Positions 57,301 to 60,877 of a stretch of DNA of 64,000 bases are shown here, piece after piece (position 1 is the first letter of the stretch; each line of letters opens with the position of its first letter). The notes beneath the pieces were generated by a model that searched no databases, was not told where the DNA came from, and saw only the letters and a program-made list of their open reading frames with translations. Location of the stretch: NCBI GenBank assembly GCA_032622095.1, contig CP136061.1, positions 194,788,935 through 194,852,934 on the forward strand, written 5' to 3'. The stretch is from Siphonodentalium dalli. Lineage: Eukaryota > Mollusca > Scaphopoda > Gadilida > Siphonodentaliidae. The position numbers were made by a program, and so were the translations under genes.

Positions 57301-57648
57301 AATGGTTTTGGATCATAGTTTTGCTTACTACCCACCGAAAGAACTGACGTATGATGACGTCATACTGGGGACTGATATTGATGCCAACGCTTCGGAGACT
57401 TCCGCAAATGGAGGAACGAGTCAGGGTGACAGTGGCTTTTACAGCTTGAGTTTCACAGACCCCCAACAACTGGAGGAAAGTATGGCACCGAAAACTGTTT
57501 ATAGCAAGACCAAGGATATATACACAATATGGACAGTTTTCAAGCATGGTACTATGTTGTCGACAGAAGAACAAGATGATATAACGGTGCGGACGTATCT
57601 CCCGAGTGTAAAACCAGAACACATGTACAAAGAAGTGCAACGAATAAG
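12184..57648 (+). CDS. Dynamin-superfamily GTPase gene, six exons, 3' incomplete
   Basis: Joining 12184-12369, 38974-39187, 46103-46395, 52243-52389, 54215-54564 and 56341-57648 gives one open frame of about 832 residues. Every junction has GT and AG borders and matching phase (0, 1, 0, 0, 2). Seen: G1 GETNAGKSS at about residues 134-142, a Thr-containing CCTET segment after it (possible G2/switch I), G3 DTPGVG at about 238-243, G4 NRWD at about 317-320, then a long charged helical region. The NAGKSS Walker A and the DTPG and N-x-W-D motifs are typical of large dynamin-like GTPases, which hydrolyse GTP and often remodel or tether membranes; here the role is unknown. No signal peptide or clear membrane segment is visible. 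The last exon ends with a stretch resembling a kinase N-lobe (inference), which would make it a DSTYK-like GTPase-kinase. Further exons must lie beyond the visible part. Confidence 0.85.
12772..13271. mobile_element. Inverted-repeat element with arms of about 170-195 bp
   Basis: Left arm 12772-12942 and right arm 13077-13271 are inverse copies (for example 'aatgtacttcactgtaggtg' against 'cacctacagtgaagtacatt'), with some indels. Spacer of about 135 bp. It could fold into a long hairpin if transcribed as part of intron 1. Confidence 0.75.
13696..14292. mobile_element. TTAA-bounded TIR element, family R1, copy 1
   Basis: TTAA AGGGGTACTGTACGCC at the left end; its inverse (gtacagtatccct TTAA) at the right. 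About 597 bp, non-coding, 85-90% alike to 19849-20439 by eye. TTAA target duplication suggests a piggyBac- or Kolobok-type transposase acting in trans. Confidence 0.75.
14375..14640 (+). repeat. Dispersed repeat R6
   Basis: 'ccccaactttggtcaaaatt' onward, with repeated 'caacacttgg'/'gttggaaattt' phrases. Related copies at 12521-12780, 19510-19790 (inverse) and 58130-58480. Preceded by 21 G. Confidence 0.55.
14740..14965 (+). repeat. Dispersed repeat with 'ggggggtatactgttttgc'
   Basis: 'ccccctttaaaaaagggggg' palindrome, then 'tatactgttttgcacttgtc' and 'cgtgcgtctgtccgtgtg'. This wording recurs in repeats of several invertebrate genomes as I remember them. No second full copy in this window. Confidence 0.4.
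16509..17036. mobile_element. TTAA-bounded TIR element, family R4
   Basis: TTAAAGGTGGATTATCTCTT at the left and AAGAGATAATCCATCTTTAA at the right: 20-21 bp inverted ends with one mismatch. 528 bp, non-coding. A fragment of the same family is at 9005-9110. Confidence 0.75.
17770..18121 (+). mobile_element. SINE-like repeat with CCAAACC tail
   Basis: GC-richer than its flanks; contains 'tttcctccacccgtgaaatt', 'gcgactagaacgacgata' and ends 'aaaccaaaccaaaccaat'. Resembles an abundant mollusc SINE-type 3' end (from memory). No pol III A/B boxes identified with confidence. Confidence 0.45.
18331..18600. repeat. Cluster of TTAGTCA / TGACTAA motifs
   Basis: At least eight exact or one-off copies in both orientations within 270 bp, first at about 18339 and last at about 18590. 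Confidence 0.6.
19849..20439. mobile_element. TTAA-bounded TIR element, family R1, copy 2
   Basis: Left TTAAAGGGGTACTGTACGCC and right GGCGTACAGTACCCCTTTAA are perfect inverted repeats. Interior collinear with copy 1. Confidence 0.8.
20440..22840. other. Part of intron 1 without recognised features
   Basis: AT-rich; one 12-G run at 21611-21622. Several 60-80 codon frames without motif or splice support. Confidence 0.45.
22841..22912 (+). repeat. TTAA family R3 5' tip followed by (CAA)n
   Basis: TTAAAGGTACTCAATCCG, then 'gatcagacggtcccc', then eight CAA units. Confidence 0.5.
23510..24105 (+). repeat. Diverged direct repeat of about 240 bp, two copies
   Basis: 23510-23740 and 23865-24105 share 'cgacgagtaaacc', 'catttatcc/catccactcatc', 'tttgattttc/ttggttttct' and 'acaggttgcttttatagtag' in order. 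Confidence 0.55.
25028..25396 (-). mobile_element. TTAA family R3, fullest copy, minus strand
   Basis: Reverse complement begins near TTAAAGTTACTCAATCCG. About 370 bp, interrupted by a 15-base C run (25326-25340) where other copies have only 'ccccga' or 'gggggt'. Confidence 0.6.
25632..26047. mobile_element. TTAA-bounded TIR element, family R2, best copy
   Basis: TTAAAGGCCCACTTAATTTT at the left and its inverse at the right. The inverted arms extend for about 60 bp with a few mismatches. 416 bp, non-coding. Confidence 0.75.
26669..31042 (-). CDS. LINE ORF2: endonuclease / reverse transcriptase, intact, 1457 aa
   Basis: Encodes the replication protein of a non-LTR retrotransposon: an AP-like endonuclease nicks DNA and the reverse transcriptase copies the RNA at the nick. 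Approximate residues: N-terminal 180 aa without known domain; 190-310 an Asp-rich tract; endonuclease 315-590 (LNVGS, CLSETKL, GDFNAR near 462, SDVH near 584); reverse transcriptase about 830-1130 (FIDFKKAFDTV near 974, YADD near 1081, FTYLGIDL); C-terminal CxxC...H...C near 1404. There is no internal stop or frameshift and all catalytic motifs are intact. ATG at 31040-31042. The preceding esterase fragment suggests the CR1 clade. It lies antisense inside intron 1 of the GTPase gene. Confidence 0.93.
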   Translation of the reverse strand: MGAWEVPADTHCSVSKFKVDNSSSSCNIDEACVTNTVQGPVRSSLSVENKVTNQSPISLDKYRYMSPNCVSNQMQHVRPSRYKVTAPHSEICIRGDRPMTAIDDHIKNQVTTFNIETVGFTNISVNAHLCPYTAVHNICASENVSGTGAMNILHAGTYCGDTGIPYRKVQKNVSAFDTKDICQIDICVNDDDNDDAGGCYGDQTDDYVDDNDNDDNNKDDDDIVIVDDDTDDDDIDDDCDDKDGDDEDDGDDDDYDSDDDNDDDGEEDSVGDDDDDGDDVEDGDCEDDDVGDDDDDVDGGEYDDDEGEGNTSEGFGKVKVLALNVGSLRKRLHYPEFISLLNKFDIICLSETKLFAGESIDIPNFDVVSQRGRPTSGNSRAGGLLVATNRLTGIKVKSIDCALENMLWVKLLTQDNVTSRCLLIGVVYIPPENTKYVNNNWNAELEGELLQKREHDVDILLVGDFNARTARLDDRIELTTDSHPEITNPHLCEYMFDCDNMATFDIPERCTDDTGKANSFGYKLIHTCQYGNIYILNGRVGKDKGIGKRTCRNASLVDYAIGSRTVFAYVTDFEILDFCSLFSDVHCGISVQLDLRHLSIARTVDVANDKVSFALGPRIKPWDNLKSEEYTKHVSERLDTLRNTMNCVEMNPTRRGINNLAHLISRVLSESAVDTFGTYRERNKRTKQTCKPDQRWFDYECRSYRKKFNSARKRYNRNKSKATKSDLRQVSTGYKKIMDRKRSEMLTKCNKELREIPKKSTNTFWCTFKRFSKCKVQQMDDPISLNTIFEHFKSLNDSDIETDLSSLIGSMEELECTDHLNIPICSEEISAVVGAMKSNKAAGIDNVNNSYIKYTLNILLPFYTRLFNLILDTGVFPDVWTTGMIKPLYKNKGDRLCPDSYRGITLLSCVGKLFTGIINNRLNSYVEENHILKDNQSGFRKGRSTLDNIFILYSLTEIYLRNGRKLFCSFIDFKKAFDTVWREGLWVKLLRNGINGRIFKVIRNMYDSTKSCVLKGDVRSEYFISNIGVKQGENLSPLLFSMYLNDLEDFLENCAVDGLKYLNDQAFKQIGCYLKLWCILYADDTALLADNPTDMQRLLDAFADYCESWELTVNVQKTKVMVFGNKRMHTPPKFILNGNELEIVDEFTYLGIDLFFNGRFCRAVKKTRIKATKAMYALLSKVRNLHLSVDLSLKLFDYLVQPILLYGCEIWGFENCRDIETVHLGFCKTLTNMKSSTPSYMVYGELGRWPLSIEIKKRMISYWCRIIKKDTGITSVLYKVLLELHKTKRVRYIDHISGVLESANLNDNWDNQTPLPCSSFRRFNDTLIQEFRTQWRNDVDSSDRGEFYKHMKVQPSISWHYMHMPFGMMVYVQKMRTSNHRLGIETGRWKKRNRNHKSSNKDSSCALCNALLCDEFHFIIMCPQLEQLRNKYIPKACYDEPSREFLFELLNSTTLTY
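31160..31561 (-). pseudogene. LINE ORF1 3' part, SGNH/GDSL esterase domain, 5'-truncated
   Basis: About 130 codons in frame down to a stop near 31160, ending in a basic KKRRRGSSDQQ tail. It contains the SIPPRKG segment and DSSGVHLSPKG, which matches the block V Asp-x-x-His of SGNH esterases (DGVHLN type). CR1-clade ORF1 proteins carry such an esterase. It sits 118 bp upstream of ORF2 on the same strand. The 5' half, including the catalytic Ser block, is missing: homology stops at about 31562 where Helitron-type sequence begins. Possibly still translated but incomplete. Confidence 0.75.
31563..31688 (-). mobile_element. Helitron 5' end fragment abutting the next Helitron
   Basis: Read on the minus strand it begins TATTATATATTTTGG directly after the CTAG of the element at 31689-32428. 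A GTCT microsatellite and a segment shared with the other Helitrons follow (sequence related to 'ccgatccgactcaaatttgg'). It ends where LINE ORF1 homology starts. The usual leading TC is absent. Confidence 0.5.
31689..32428 (-). mobile_element. Non-autonomous Helitron, copy A
   Basis: On the minus strand it starts TCTATTATATATTTTG (after A) and ends with the hairpin CCCGGACGAAGTCGGG, seven bases, then CTAG followed by T. A 5' TC, a 3' hairpin plus CTAG, insertion between A and T and no target duplication are the hallmarks of Helitrons (rolling-circle transposons). 740 bp, no coding capacity; nearly identical to 59850-60581. Confidence 0.75.
33030..33240 (+). repeat. GGTTCTTCG-rich degenerate repeat
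   Basis: 'ggttcttc' or 'ggttcttt' seven times in 210 bp. A similar but weaker cluster is at 58790-59010. Confidence 0.6.
33609..35971. other. Part of intron 1 without recognised features
   Basis: AT-rich. A short fragment of repeat R3 at about 35237-35330 is the only match noticed. Confidence 0.45.
35972..36549. mobile_element. TTAA-bounded TIR element, family R1, copy 3 (diverged)
   Basis: Collinear with copies 1 and 2 but with many substitutions; ends TTAAACGGGTACG and ATACCCCTTTAA. Confidence 0.7.
37255..37502 (+). repeat. TTACC / TTACG microsatellite
   Basis: About 48 imperfect pentamers (ttacc, ttacg, ttaca, ttatg). Open in several frames for that reason only. Confidence 0.9.
37715..38705. 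repeat. Composite repeat with a central foldback
   Basis: Central foldback 37950-38134 ('cgacgaacgaagtttctcct' against 'aggagaaacttcgttcgtcg'). On both sides are collinear copies of a longer repeat: 'tgtgtttattatat' begins at 37729 and 38118, and 'gggagtggggatacgatt' occurs at 37906 and 38640. Confidence 0.7.
38698..38909. mobile_element. TTAA family R2, right half only
   Basis: Matches the right half of 25632-26047 and ends 'attaagtggtcctttaa'. The left half is replaced by another repeat. Confidence 0.55.
38974..39187 (+). CDS. GTPase gene exon 2 (helical region, start of G1)
   Basis: Begins after TTTACAG and ends before GTGTGT, phase 1. It encodes about residues 63-133: a charged, probably helical stretch (NDLNLEDMYNENRERRND..., EELTDDAQSDMKEI) followed by the hydrophobic strand ECYILVSG that leads into the P-loop. 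The final G joins GA of exon 3 to make the first Gly of GETNAGKSS. The intron therefore interrupts the nucleotide-binding motif itself. Confidence 0.85.
39901..40445. repeat. Inverted pair of G-run repeats in intron 2
   Basis: 17 G followed by 'tcggaaaacaatttcaggca' at 39901-39940; the inverse form 'gcatacgtgccggaatgttt' plus 'cacccccc' at 40410-40445. In between are 'cccacccacccccc' blocks and 'ggctgccagcagccatct'. Confidence 0.6.
40890..40980. repeat. Short foldback related to 12772-13271
   Basis: 'atgccatgaatctctacccg' and its inverse 'agtagagattcatgacat' surround a GC-rich core containing CTTCGCTTCGGG. Confidence 0.6.
41119..41312 (+). mobile_element. TTAA family R3, partial copy in intron 2
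   Basis: Starts TTAAAGGTACTCAATCCG and matches 10800-10990 collinearly. Confidence 0.6.
41811..42891. repeat. 24-bp minisatellite, about 45 units
   Basis: Unit 'ttgaagtcagggatatag' plus 'caccac', 'cacccc' or 'cgcccc'. The 24-bp period keeps frames open on the minus strand (an 8-residue ISLTSRGA repeat), giving a spurious 427-codon frame. Confidence 0.95.
43659..45184. repeat. 44-bp minisatellite, about 35 units
   Basis: Unit 'gattagaagtgaggaggtat' plus 'ctgaatagtaaactccctag' plus 'ttac', with variants 'ctcactag', 'ccccag' and a shortened 38-bp form ending 'ccatatac'. Confidence 0.95.
45185..46080. other. 3' part of intron 2
   Basis: AT-rich with purine-rich stretches near 45650-45800; leads to the polypyrimidine tract TTTTTCTTAATTTCTGTC before exon 3. 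Confidence 0.45.
46103..46395 (+). CDS. GTPase gene exon 3 (P-loop / G1)
   Basis: Acceptor TGTCCACAG, donor GTGAGT, phases 1 and 0. Encodes about residues 134-231. It opens with GETNAGKSSLLNLLLGDD, a textbook Walker A P-loop of the dynamin/mitofusin type, followed by ILPKSIICCTET (possible switch I with a Thr that would coordinate magnesium). The rest is a mixed alpha/beta stretch ending PADILR. The Lys and Ser that bind nucleotide phosphates and magnesium are present, so the domain looks catalytically competent. Confidence 0.9.
46580..48185 (+). mobile_element. LINE 3' remnant in intron 3
   Basis: 5'-truncated non-LTR element: the C-terminal third of ORF2, then a 3' UTR with AATAAA at about 48168. 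It begins some 180 bp after exon 3, in the same orientation as the host gene. Confidence 0.75.
46614..47795 (+). pseudogene. LINE ORF2 C-terminal region with one in-frame stop
   Basis: The frame continues from before 46614 to the stop at 47793-47795, broken only by TAA at 47463-47465. It has the post-RT region of LINE ORF2 (ISSKKIYESIVLPKGLYGSE, LEKIHRMCLKHIQGF) and, past the stop, CNKCEATISDLAEHLVESC, the usual C-terminal CxxC...H...C zinc knuckle. Catalytic RT motifs are absent, so it cannot be active. Confidence 0.8.
48326..49086 (+). mobile_element. Non-autonomous Helitron, copy B (first of array)
   Basis: Starts TCTATTATATATTTTGG after A at 48325; ends CCCGGACGAAGTCGGG, TCACCTT, CTAG at 49083-49086, followed by T. 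A GT microsatellite lies near the 5' end. Near the 3' end are two partial copies of a 122-bp module ('gggtggagctatcgacttg'). No reading frame of its own. Confidence 0.75.
49087..50622 (+). mobile_element. Helitron-like element, copy C (second of array, different subfamily)
   Basis: Starts TCTATACTATATATTTTG immediately after the CTAG of copy B. It ends with a different perfect hairpin, CCGCCGGTGGCGG, ten bases, then CTAG at 50619-50622. The interior holds a 361-bp tandem duplication (49387-50170, with a diverged earlier unit from 49140) and three copies of the 122-bp module (50215-50475). Confidence 0.65.
49387..50170 (+). repeat. 361-bp tandem duplication inside Helitron C
   Basis: Two almost identical 361-bp units plus a partial third. 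Identical blocks recur at 49434/49795 and at 49501/49862. Each unit carries an AT microsatellite and the phrase 'aaacggcacggccggg'. Confidence 0.85.
50623..51422 (+). mobile_element. Non-autonomous Helitron, copy D (third of array)
   Basis: Starts TCTATTATATATTTTGG directly after the CTAG of copy C; ends CCCGGACGAAGTCGGG, TCACCTT, CTAG, followed by T at 51423. It contains the site 'ggccggttaagcg' that is the empty counterpart of the TTAA insertion at 60878. Confidence 0.75.
51479..52242 (+). repeat. Minisatellite of about 78 bp built from the exon 4 splice acceptor and G3 codons
   Basis: About nine units, each with 'ttgttgtcattttcag', then 'agcggagttgtcctgg' and 'ttgatacacccggggtgg', then 'ggcgcgcataaacatggg'. 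The first two parts are the real polypyrimidine tract, acceptor and start of exon 4. Copies nearest the exon are almost identical to it; distal ones (51529-51760) are more diverged. AG acceptors in near-identical context occur at 51836, 51988, 52066, 52086 and 52164. Unlike the real exon, complete units reach an in-frame TAA after GVGRA. Confidence 0.9.
52243..52389 (+). CDS. GTPase gene exon 4 (DTPGVG / G3)
   Basis: Acceptor TTCTTTTCAG, donor GTAAGA, phase 0 at both ends, 49 codons (residues 232-280). It opens with SGVVLVDTPGVGEDEK: the hydrophobic strand plus the DxxG motif that contacts the gamma phosphate and magnesium. It continues through HGFIYVIMSDHEGGVQEDR. The first 30-35 bases of this exon and the acceptor before it are tandemly repeated upstream. 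The real exon is the copy in which GTGGG is followed by CGAAGATG, which keeps the frame open. Confidence 0.9.
52443..53168. mobile_element. TIR DNA transposon remnant in intron 4
   Basis: Left 'gcccgctgcacacgatgcga' and right 'tcgcatcgtgtgcggcggcc' are inverse. Further inside, 'gttgcacgatatttgtcgca' is also inverted at 53113-53140. 726 bp, no transposase. The superfamily cannot be told from the ends alone. Confidence 0.7.
53749..53890 (+). repeat. 70-bp direct duplication in intron 4
   Basis: 'ttatagagaacgacaa' through 'atactcaactataat' occurs twice with two differences. Confidence 0.9.
54215..54564 (+). CDS. GTPase gene exon 5 (NRWD / G4)
   Basis: Acceptor ATGTTTCAG, donor GTGAGT, phases 0 and 2. 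Encodes residues 281-396 plus two bases of codon 397. Contains FVCNRWDLVP, which fits the guanine-specificity motif (N/T-K-x-D in small GTPases; here N-R-W-D). The strand before it is hydrophobic. After it, YYLSTSKAA could correspond to G5. The stretch ends IIKGNK, with the last Lys completed by exon 6. Confidence 0.9.
54700..55350 (-). repeat. Dispersed 'aagatggc' repeat in intron 5
   Basis: Reverse-complement form: 'agccatcttgaatttta', 'accaaacttcatatggatct' and similar units at least four times. Same family as 8225-8600. Confidence 0.65.
55862..56315. mobile_element. Inverted-repeat element with palindromic arms, 25 bp upstream of exon 6
   Basis: Outer arms (55862-55984 and 56191-56315) are inverse copies, from 'gacccgccatcaaatccagt' inwards. 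Each arm contains a near-perfect 67-bp palindrome (55910-55976, 56199-56265) built from 'ccaatgcattctcttatata' and its inverse. The AT-rich spacer is about 205 bp. Non-coding. Confidence 0.85.
56341..57648 (+). CDS. GTPase gene exon 6 (helical region, possible kinase N-lobe start)
   Basis: Acceptor TTTCTTTCAG, phase 2. Encodes residues 398-832, beginning WLEYFLQRSLHHL. The first 130 residues are strongly helical and charged and may form a coiled coil. A low-complexity DDDSLSDGGTGGKNS linker follows, then a second helical block. The last 45 residues (IWTVFKHGTML... DDITVRTYLPS... MYKEVQRI) look like kinase strands 1-3 and helix C, with Arg where VAIK has Lys (inference only). I place the donor at GTACCG (57649), a weak site. 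GTATAT at 57654 is an alternative, or the frame may simply end at 57683-57685. Confidence 0.8.
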
Positions 57649-57726
57649 GTACCGTATATATATTTATTATCCATCCCTTAACTAACACTGTTTCTGATTG
57701 GACAAAAGCCGTCACATGATAATCCG

Positions 57727-58073
57727 GGAAAAAGTCACATTGGACTCCTGAAAGTCATAATGGACTCAATCCAATGTGACTTTTAAAAACTTATCGGGAC
57801 TCCGTGACGTCACGAAATAACTTGACTGCCAAATTAATCGGTGAAATTGTGATGATGTGCGCGCAATACTCTTGTGGATTTAGCGGACGTTTCACTTCCG
57901 CAAAATTTGGATAAACATACAGATGGATAATAAAAATGTCATTATACAATGTTGTGTTTACAGTATGTGTTCGTCCAGATTGTGTCTCGATCGTCCAATA
58001 TGACTTGTCACCACAACCTCAACTCGTACAAGAAAAACACGTACTGTATACAACATTGTATAATAACTTTATA
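57727..58073. repeat. Two inverted repeats downstream of exon 6
   Basis: 57731-57786: 'gtcacattggactc' against 'aatccaatgtgac'. 57938-58073: 'attatacaatgttgtgttta' against 'tatacaacattgtataataa', about 35 bp per arm. Confidence 0.65.
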
Positions 58074-58129
58074 ATATAGCATTATGTTCATATATGTGCA
58101 TGTATATTATATATATATAGCAAGGAGGT

Positions 58130-58480
58130 CCAGGTCCGACAGTGGCGGTGGTATAATCTCACCCAACTTTGGTTAATGTTTCAACAGTTGCATGGGCATT
58201 CCATACTGTACATGAACAAACAGCAGTTGGACATGTCACACGGACAATAGGTTGATTTTGATGCGATAGTTTTATTTCCAACCATAGTTAGTGTAAATAT
58301 GTCAGGTTTCAGACCAAGAGATGAAAATTTTACTACCTTTTGTCAATATTTAGAATGAAATCTCCCAAATTAAAATTTTCTAACAAAAGTAGGGTTTAGA
58401 ATATTTCGACAGTTGGGCGGTTTGAGGTATCAATTATCAGGTATCAAAATTCCAACTCATAGGGGGCGTTTGGAGGCGCA
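58130..58480 (+). repeat. Dispersed repeat R6, copy downstream of exon 6
   Basis: 'cacccaactttggttaatgt', 'acaataggttgattttg' and 'ttccaactcatag' align with 14375-14640. Confidence 0.5.
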
Positions 58481-59199
58481 AATAAAGTTTGTGTTCTTCA
58501 CGGTGGACACACCGGTCCTGGGAATGACTCTAGTCACATTCCTCACACAGGTAATGGAATACCAGCCACCTCGACCAGCCAATGTGCAATGATGATGGTT
58601 ATTGGGTTAACCATGAAATCGATATTTCGCAATGTGTTCTGTGTTATAATGAAAAAATTAGCATCACTCACTACTTAATTTTTATTTTAATGTGGAACAT
58701 GTTGCAATATGTGCACGTTATGACATAGGTTAACAGTGATTTGTATATTAAGACGACACACTCTAGAATCGAGCATTTATAATATGGTTCTTTGTTATAC
58801 TCAGTTGTCTCGAAGCATTTGGTTCCAAACTGAACCCGGTTCCAATTTGAACCTACAGTCCTTTGGTTGGTTAAATCTACATTAAAATGTGACGTAGACT
58901 CAATCTGTCATGGATTAATTAGCCTGGTTCACCTCACAACATTCTAACGAAGAGCGAAATGGTTATATTGTCGAGAAGAATCTTATATTGGTTCCGTCCG
59001 TTTGGAGAACCAAATGAGGTATATTTTTTCCGATTATTTTCTGCCGTGTAGCAACAAAACATCATCTGAATGATGTGCTGCTGGATATGTAAGCCTTAAT
59101 TGTGAGTAGGTATACCCAGACGAAGCTATGTACATATCCACAATCAGCCTTATAATCATATATACATAATGATTATACATAACACCACACGCCTGTTTT

Positions 59200-59849
59200 G
59201 ATAATTGTGAGTGGATAGTCTACAGCGTGTGACTTTCGGAATTTTGCCTCGGTTCCTTATTCGAAAGAGGCCAGAGTGGTAGGGGACAGAATATTTATAA
59301 ACAATCAACAGGTTGAACCAAATGTAAAGCCTTCTTATCGATATACCGAGGGGATGTTTAAGGCTCTCGATGATGATGAGATGTCATAGGATACAGGGGA
59401 CTGTGGGACTTTTAATAGTCACCATACAAAATTACATATTCTGTCATTGAATGTTGGTGGTATTATTTCAAAACTTATTGATCCAGAATTTATTGATTAT
59501 GTATCAACATATGACATTTTATGTTTCCAAGAATGCAAGACTGATGATGCCGACGATGTGGAAATATCAGGTTTTAAACTATTAAATATACAAAATCGGC
59601 AAACATTGGCAAGGTATAGATCCGGTGGAATTGCAGTTTTCGTAAAAGATCAAATTTCTGGCCTTGTACAAACTGTTGACATACACTCAGAGTATATAGT
59701 ATGGTTCAAAATTGGGAATTCATGTCCAGTCTTCATTGGAAATGTATATGTGCCCCCCGAGGGAACTACTTATAGTTCAAGCAATTGTTTTGTTGATATT
59801 TACAGTTCAATAGTAGATGACAAAAATTTAGGCGAAAATATATTACTGA
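59200..59849 (+). pseudogene. LINE ORF2 N-terminal part, endonuclease first half
   Basis: An open frame reads through KEARVVGDRIFINNQ, TAG at 59387-59389, then LHILSLNVGG, CFQECKT, SGGIAVFVK and GNVYVPPEG to ENILL at 59848. LNVGG and the Glu of QECKT are endonuclease motifs of non-LTR retrotransposons. The frame is cut in the middle of the Ile codon by the Helitron insertion and resumes at 63409. One premature stop upstream; the RT lies beyond the window. Confidence 0.8.
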
Positions 59850-60581
59850 CTAGAAGGTGACCCGACTTCGTCCGGGCTATTCAAAAACCAAATTTCAAGT
59901 CGATTGCTCCACCCGTTTCCTAGATCTGGTCTGCGCATGCGCGAAGCTGGTGTCGCACGTGCTCGGCGACCCGATAAAATTCGTATCCGGGGCAAGATAC
60001 ATTCACATACCAAATTTCAAGTCGATAGCTACACCCGTTTCCGAGATATATAGCCCAATGTCATTTGCGGATACCTCGGCCGGTGATGAGTTAACGCGAC
60101 ACAGTCAAATGCATCGGCAGGGTGAGAGTTAACGTAATCTAACTTTATGACCTCTGACGACGTCATAGAAGTTACGCAGTGATTTTATCCTGATAAAAGA
60201 TCCCCGTACCACTTGTACCTAATAATTGAGGCAGATAACTAAAACGGATACATACATATTATATATCGTTGGAAAGATGAAGCCACACAGATTCTAACCG
60301 TGCAAATTATATGACTGGCAATTTATTATTCGCGCTATATCGAATCCATTTGTGAGCACCGAACTGAAATATATTAGCGCAAAAACGGCGTAAAAATAGA
60401 TTTGACCTCCGCACGTGAAAAGTTGACCTCGCACGGACAAATAAATATGCCTATGTTCGTCTCCGGCCGAAAACACATCCAAATACCAAATTTCATCGAA
60501 ATTGGCTTAGTCGTTTTGGAGTCCATCGATTTCAAACACACAAACAAACACATACACAGATCTTTCAAAATATATAATAGA
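59850..60581 (-). mobile_element. Non-autonomous Helitron E1
   Basis: Minus strand: starts TCTATTATATATTTTG at 60581 and ends with the CCCGGACGAAGTCGGG hairpin and CTAG at 59853-59850. Nearly identical to copy A (31689-32428). No TSD. The short frames inside it are shared by all copies and are not genes. Confidence 0.75.
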
Positions 60582-60877
60582 CTAGAAGGTGACCCGACTT
60601 CGTCCGGGGTTTGACCTTGAATTGTCTATTTTGAAGCAAAAGTCAAGTGGGGTCACGATTTGACCCGTCCAAAACACTGCCCGAACAAAAGTACCCGTCG
60701 AAATCCATCCGGTTTTACCCGATTTGACCTTTTAACCCGATTTGATTTCCACTCAAGTATATAAACGCGCATCATATACACACGCTCATTAATTATCAAG
60801 TTTCAACGTAAAGATAAATTACCATCGGTGCCCGAGATATCGCCAAGACGTCTGAAACAGTCAAATGCATCGGCAGG

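Noticed and set aside
57227-57715. 162-codon minus-strand frame
   Set aside because: Antisense shadow of exon 6 of the GTPase gene.
57649-59200. Further exons of the GTPase gene (kinase motifs)
   Set aside because: No HRD, DFG or other kinase-like open stretch with splice sites was found; the segment is repeats and AT-rich DNA.
59857-60132. 91-codon frame repeated at 31696-31935 and, in part, elsewhere
   Set aside because: Recurs because the Helitron copies are alike; it is interrupted differently in each and has no domain.
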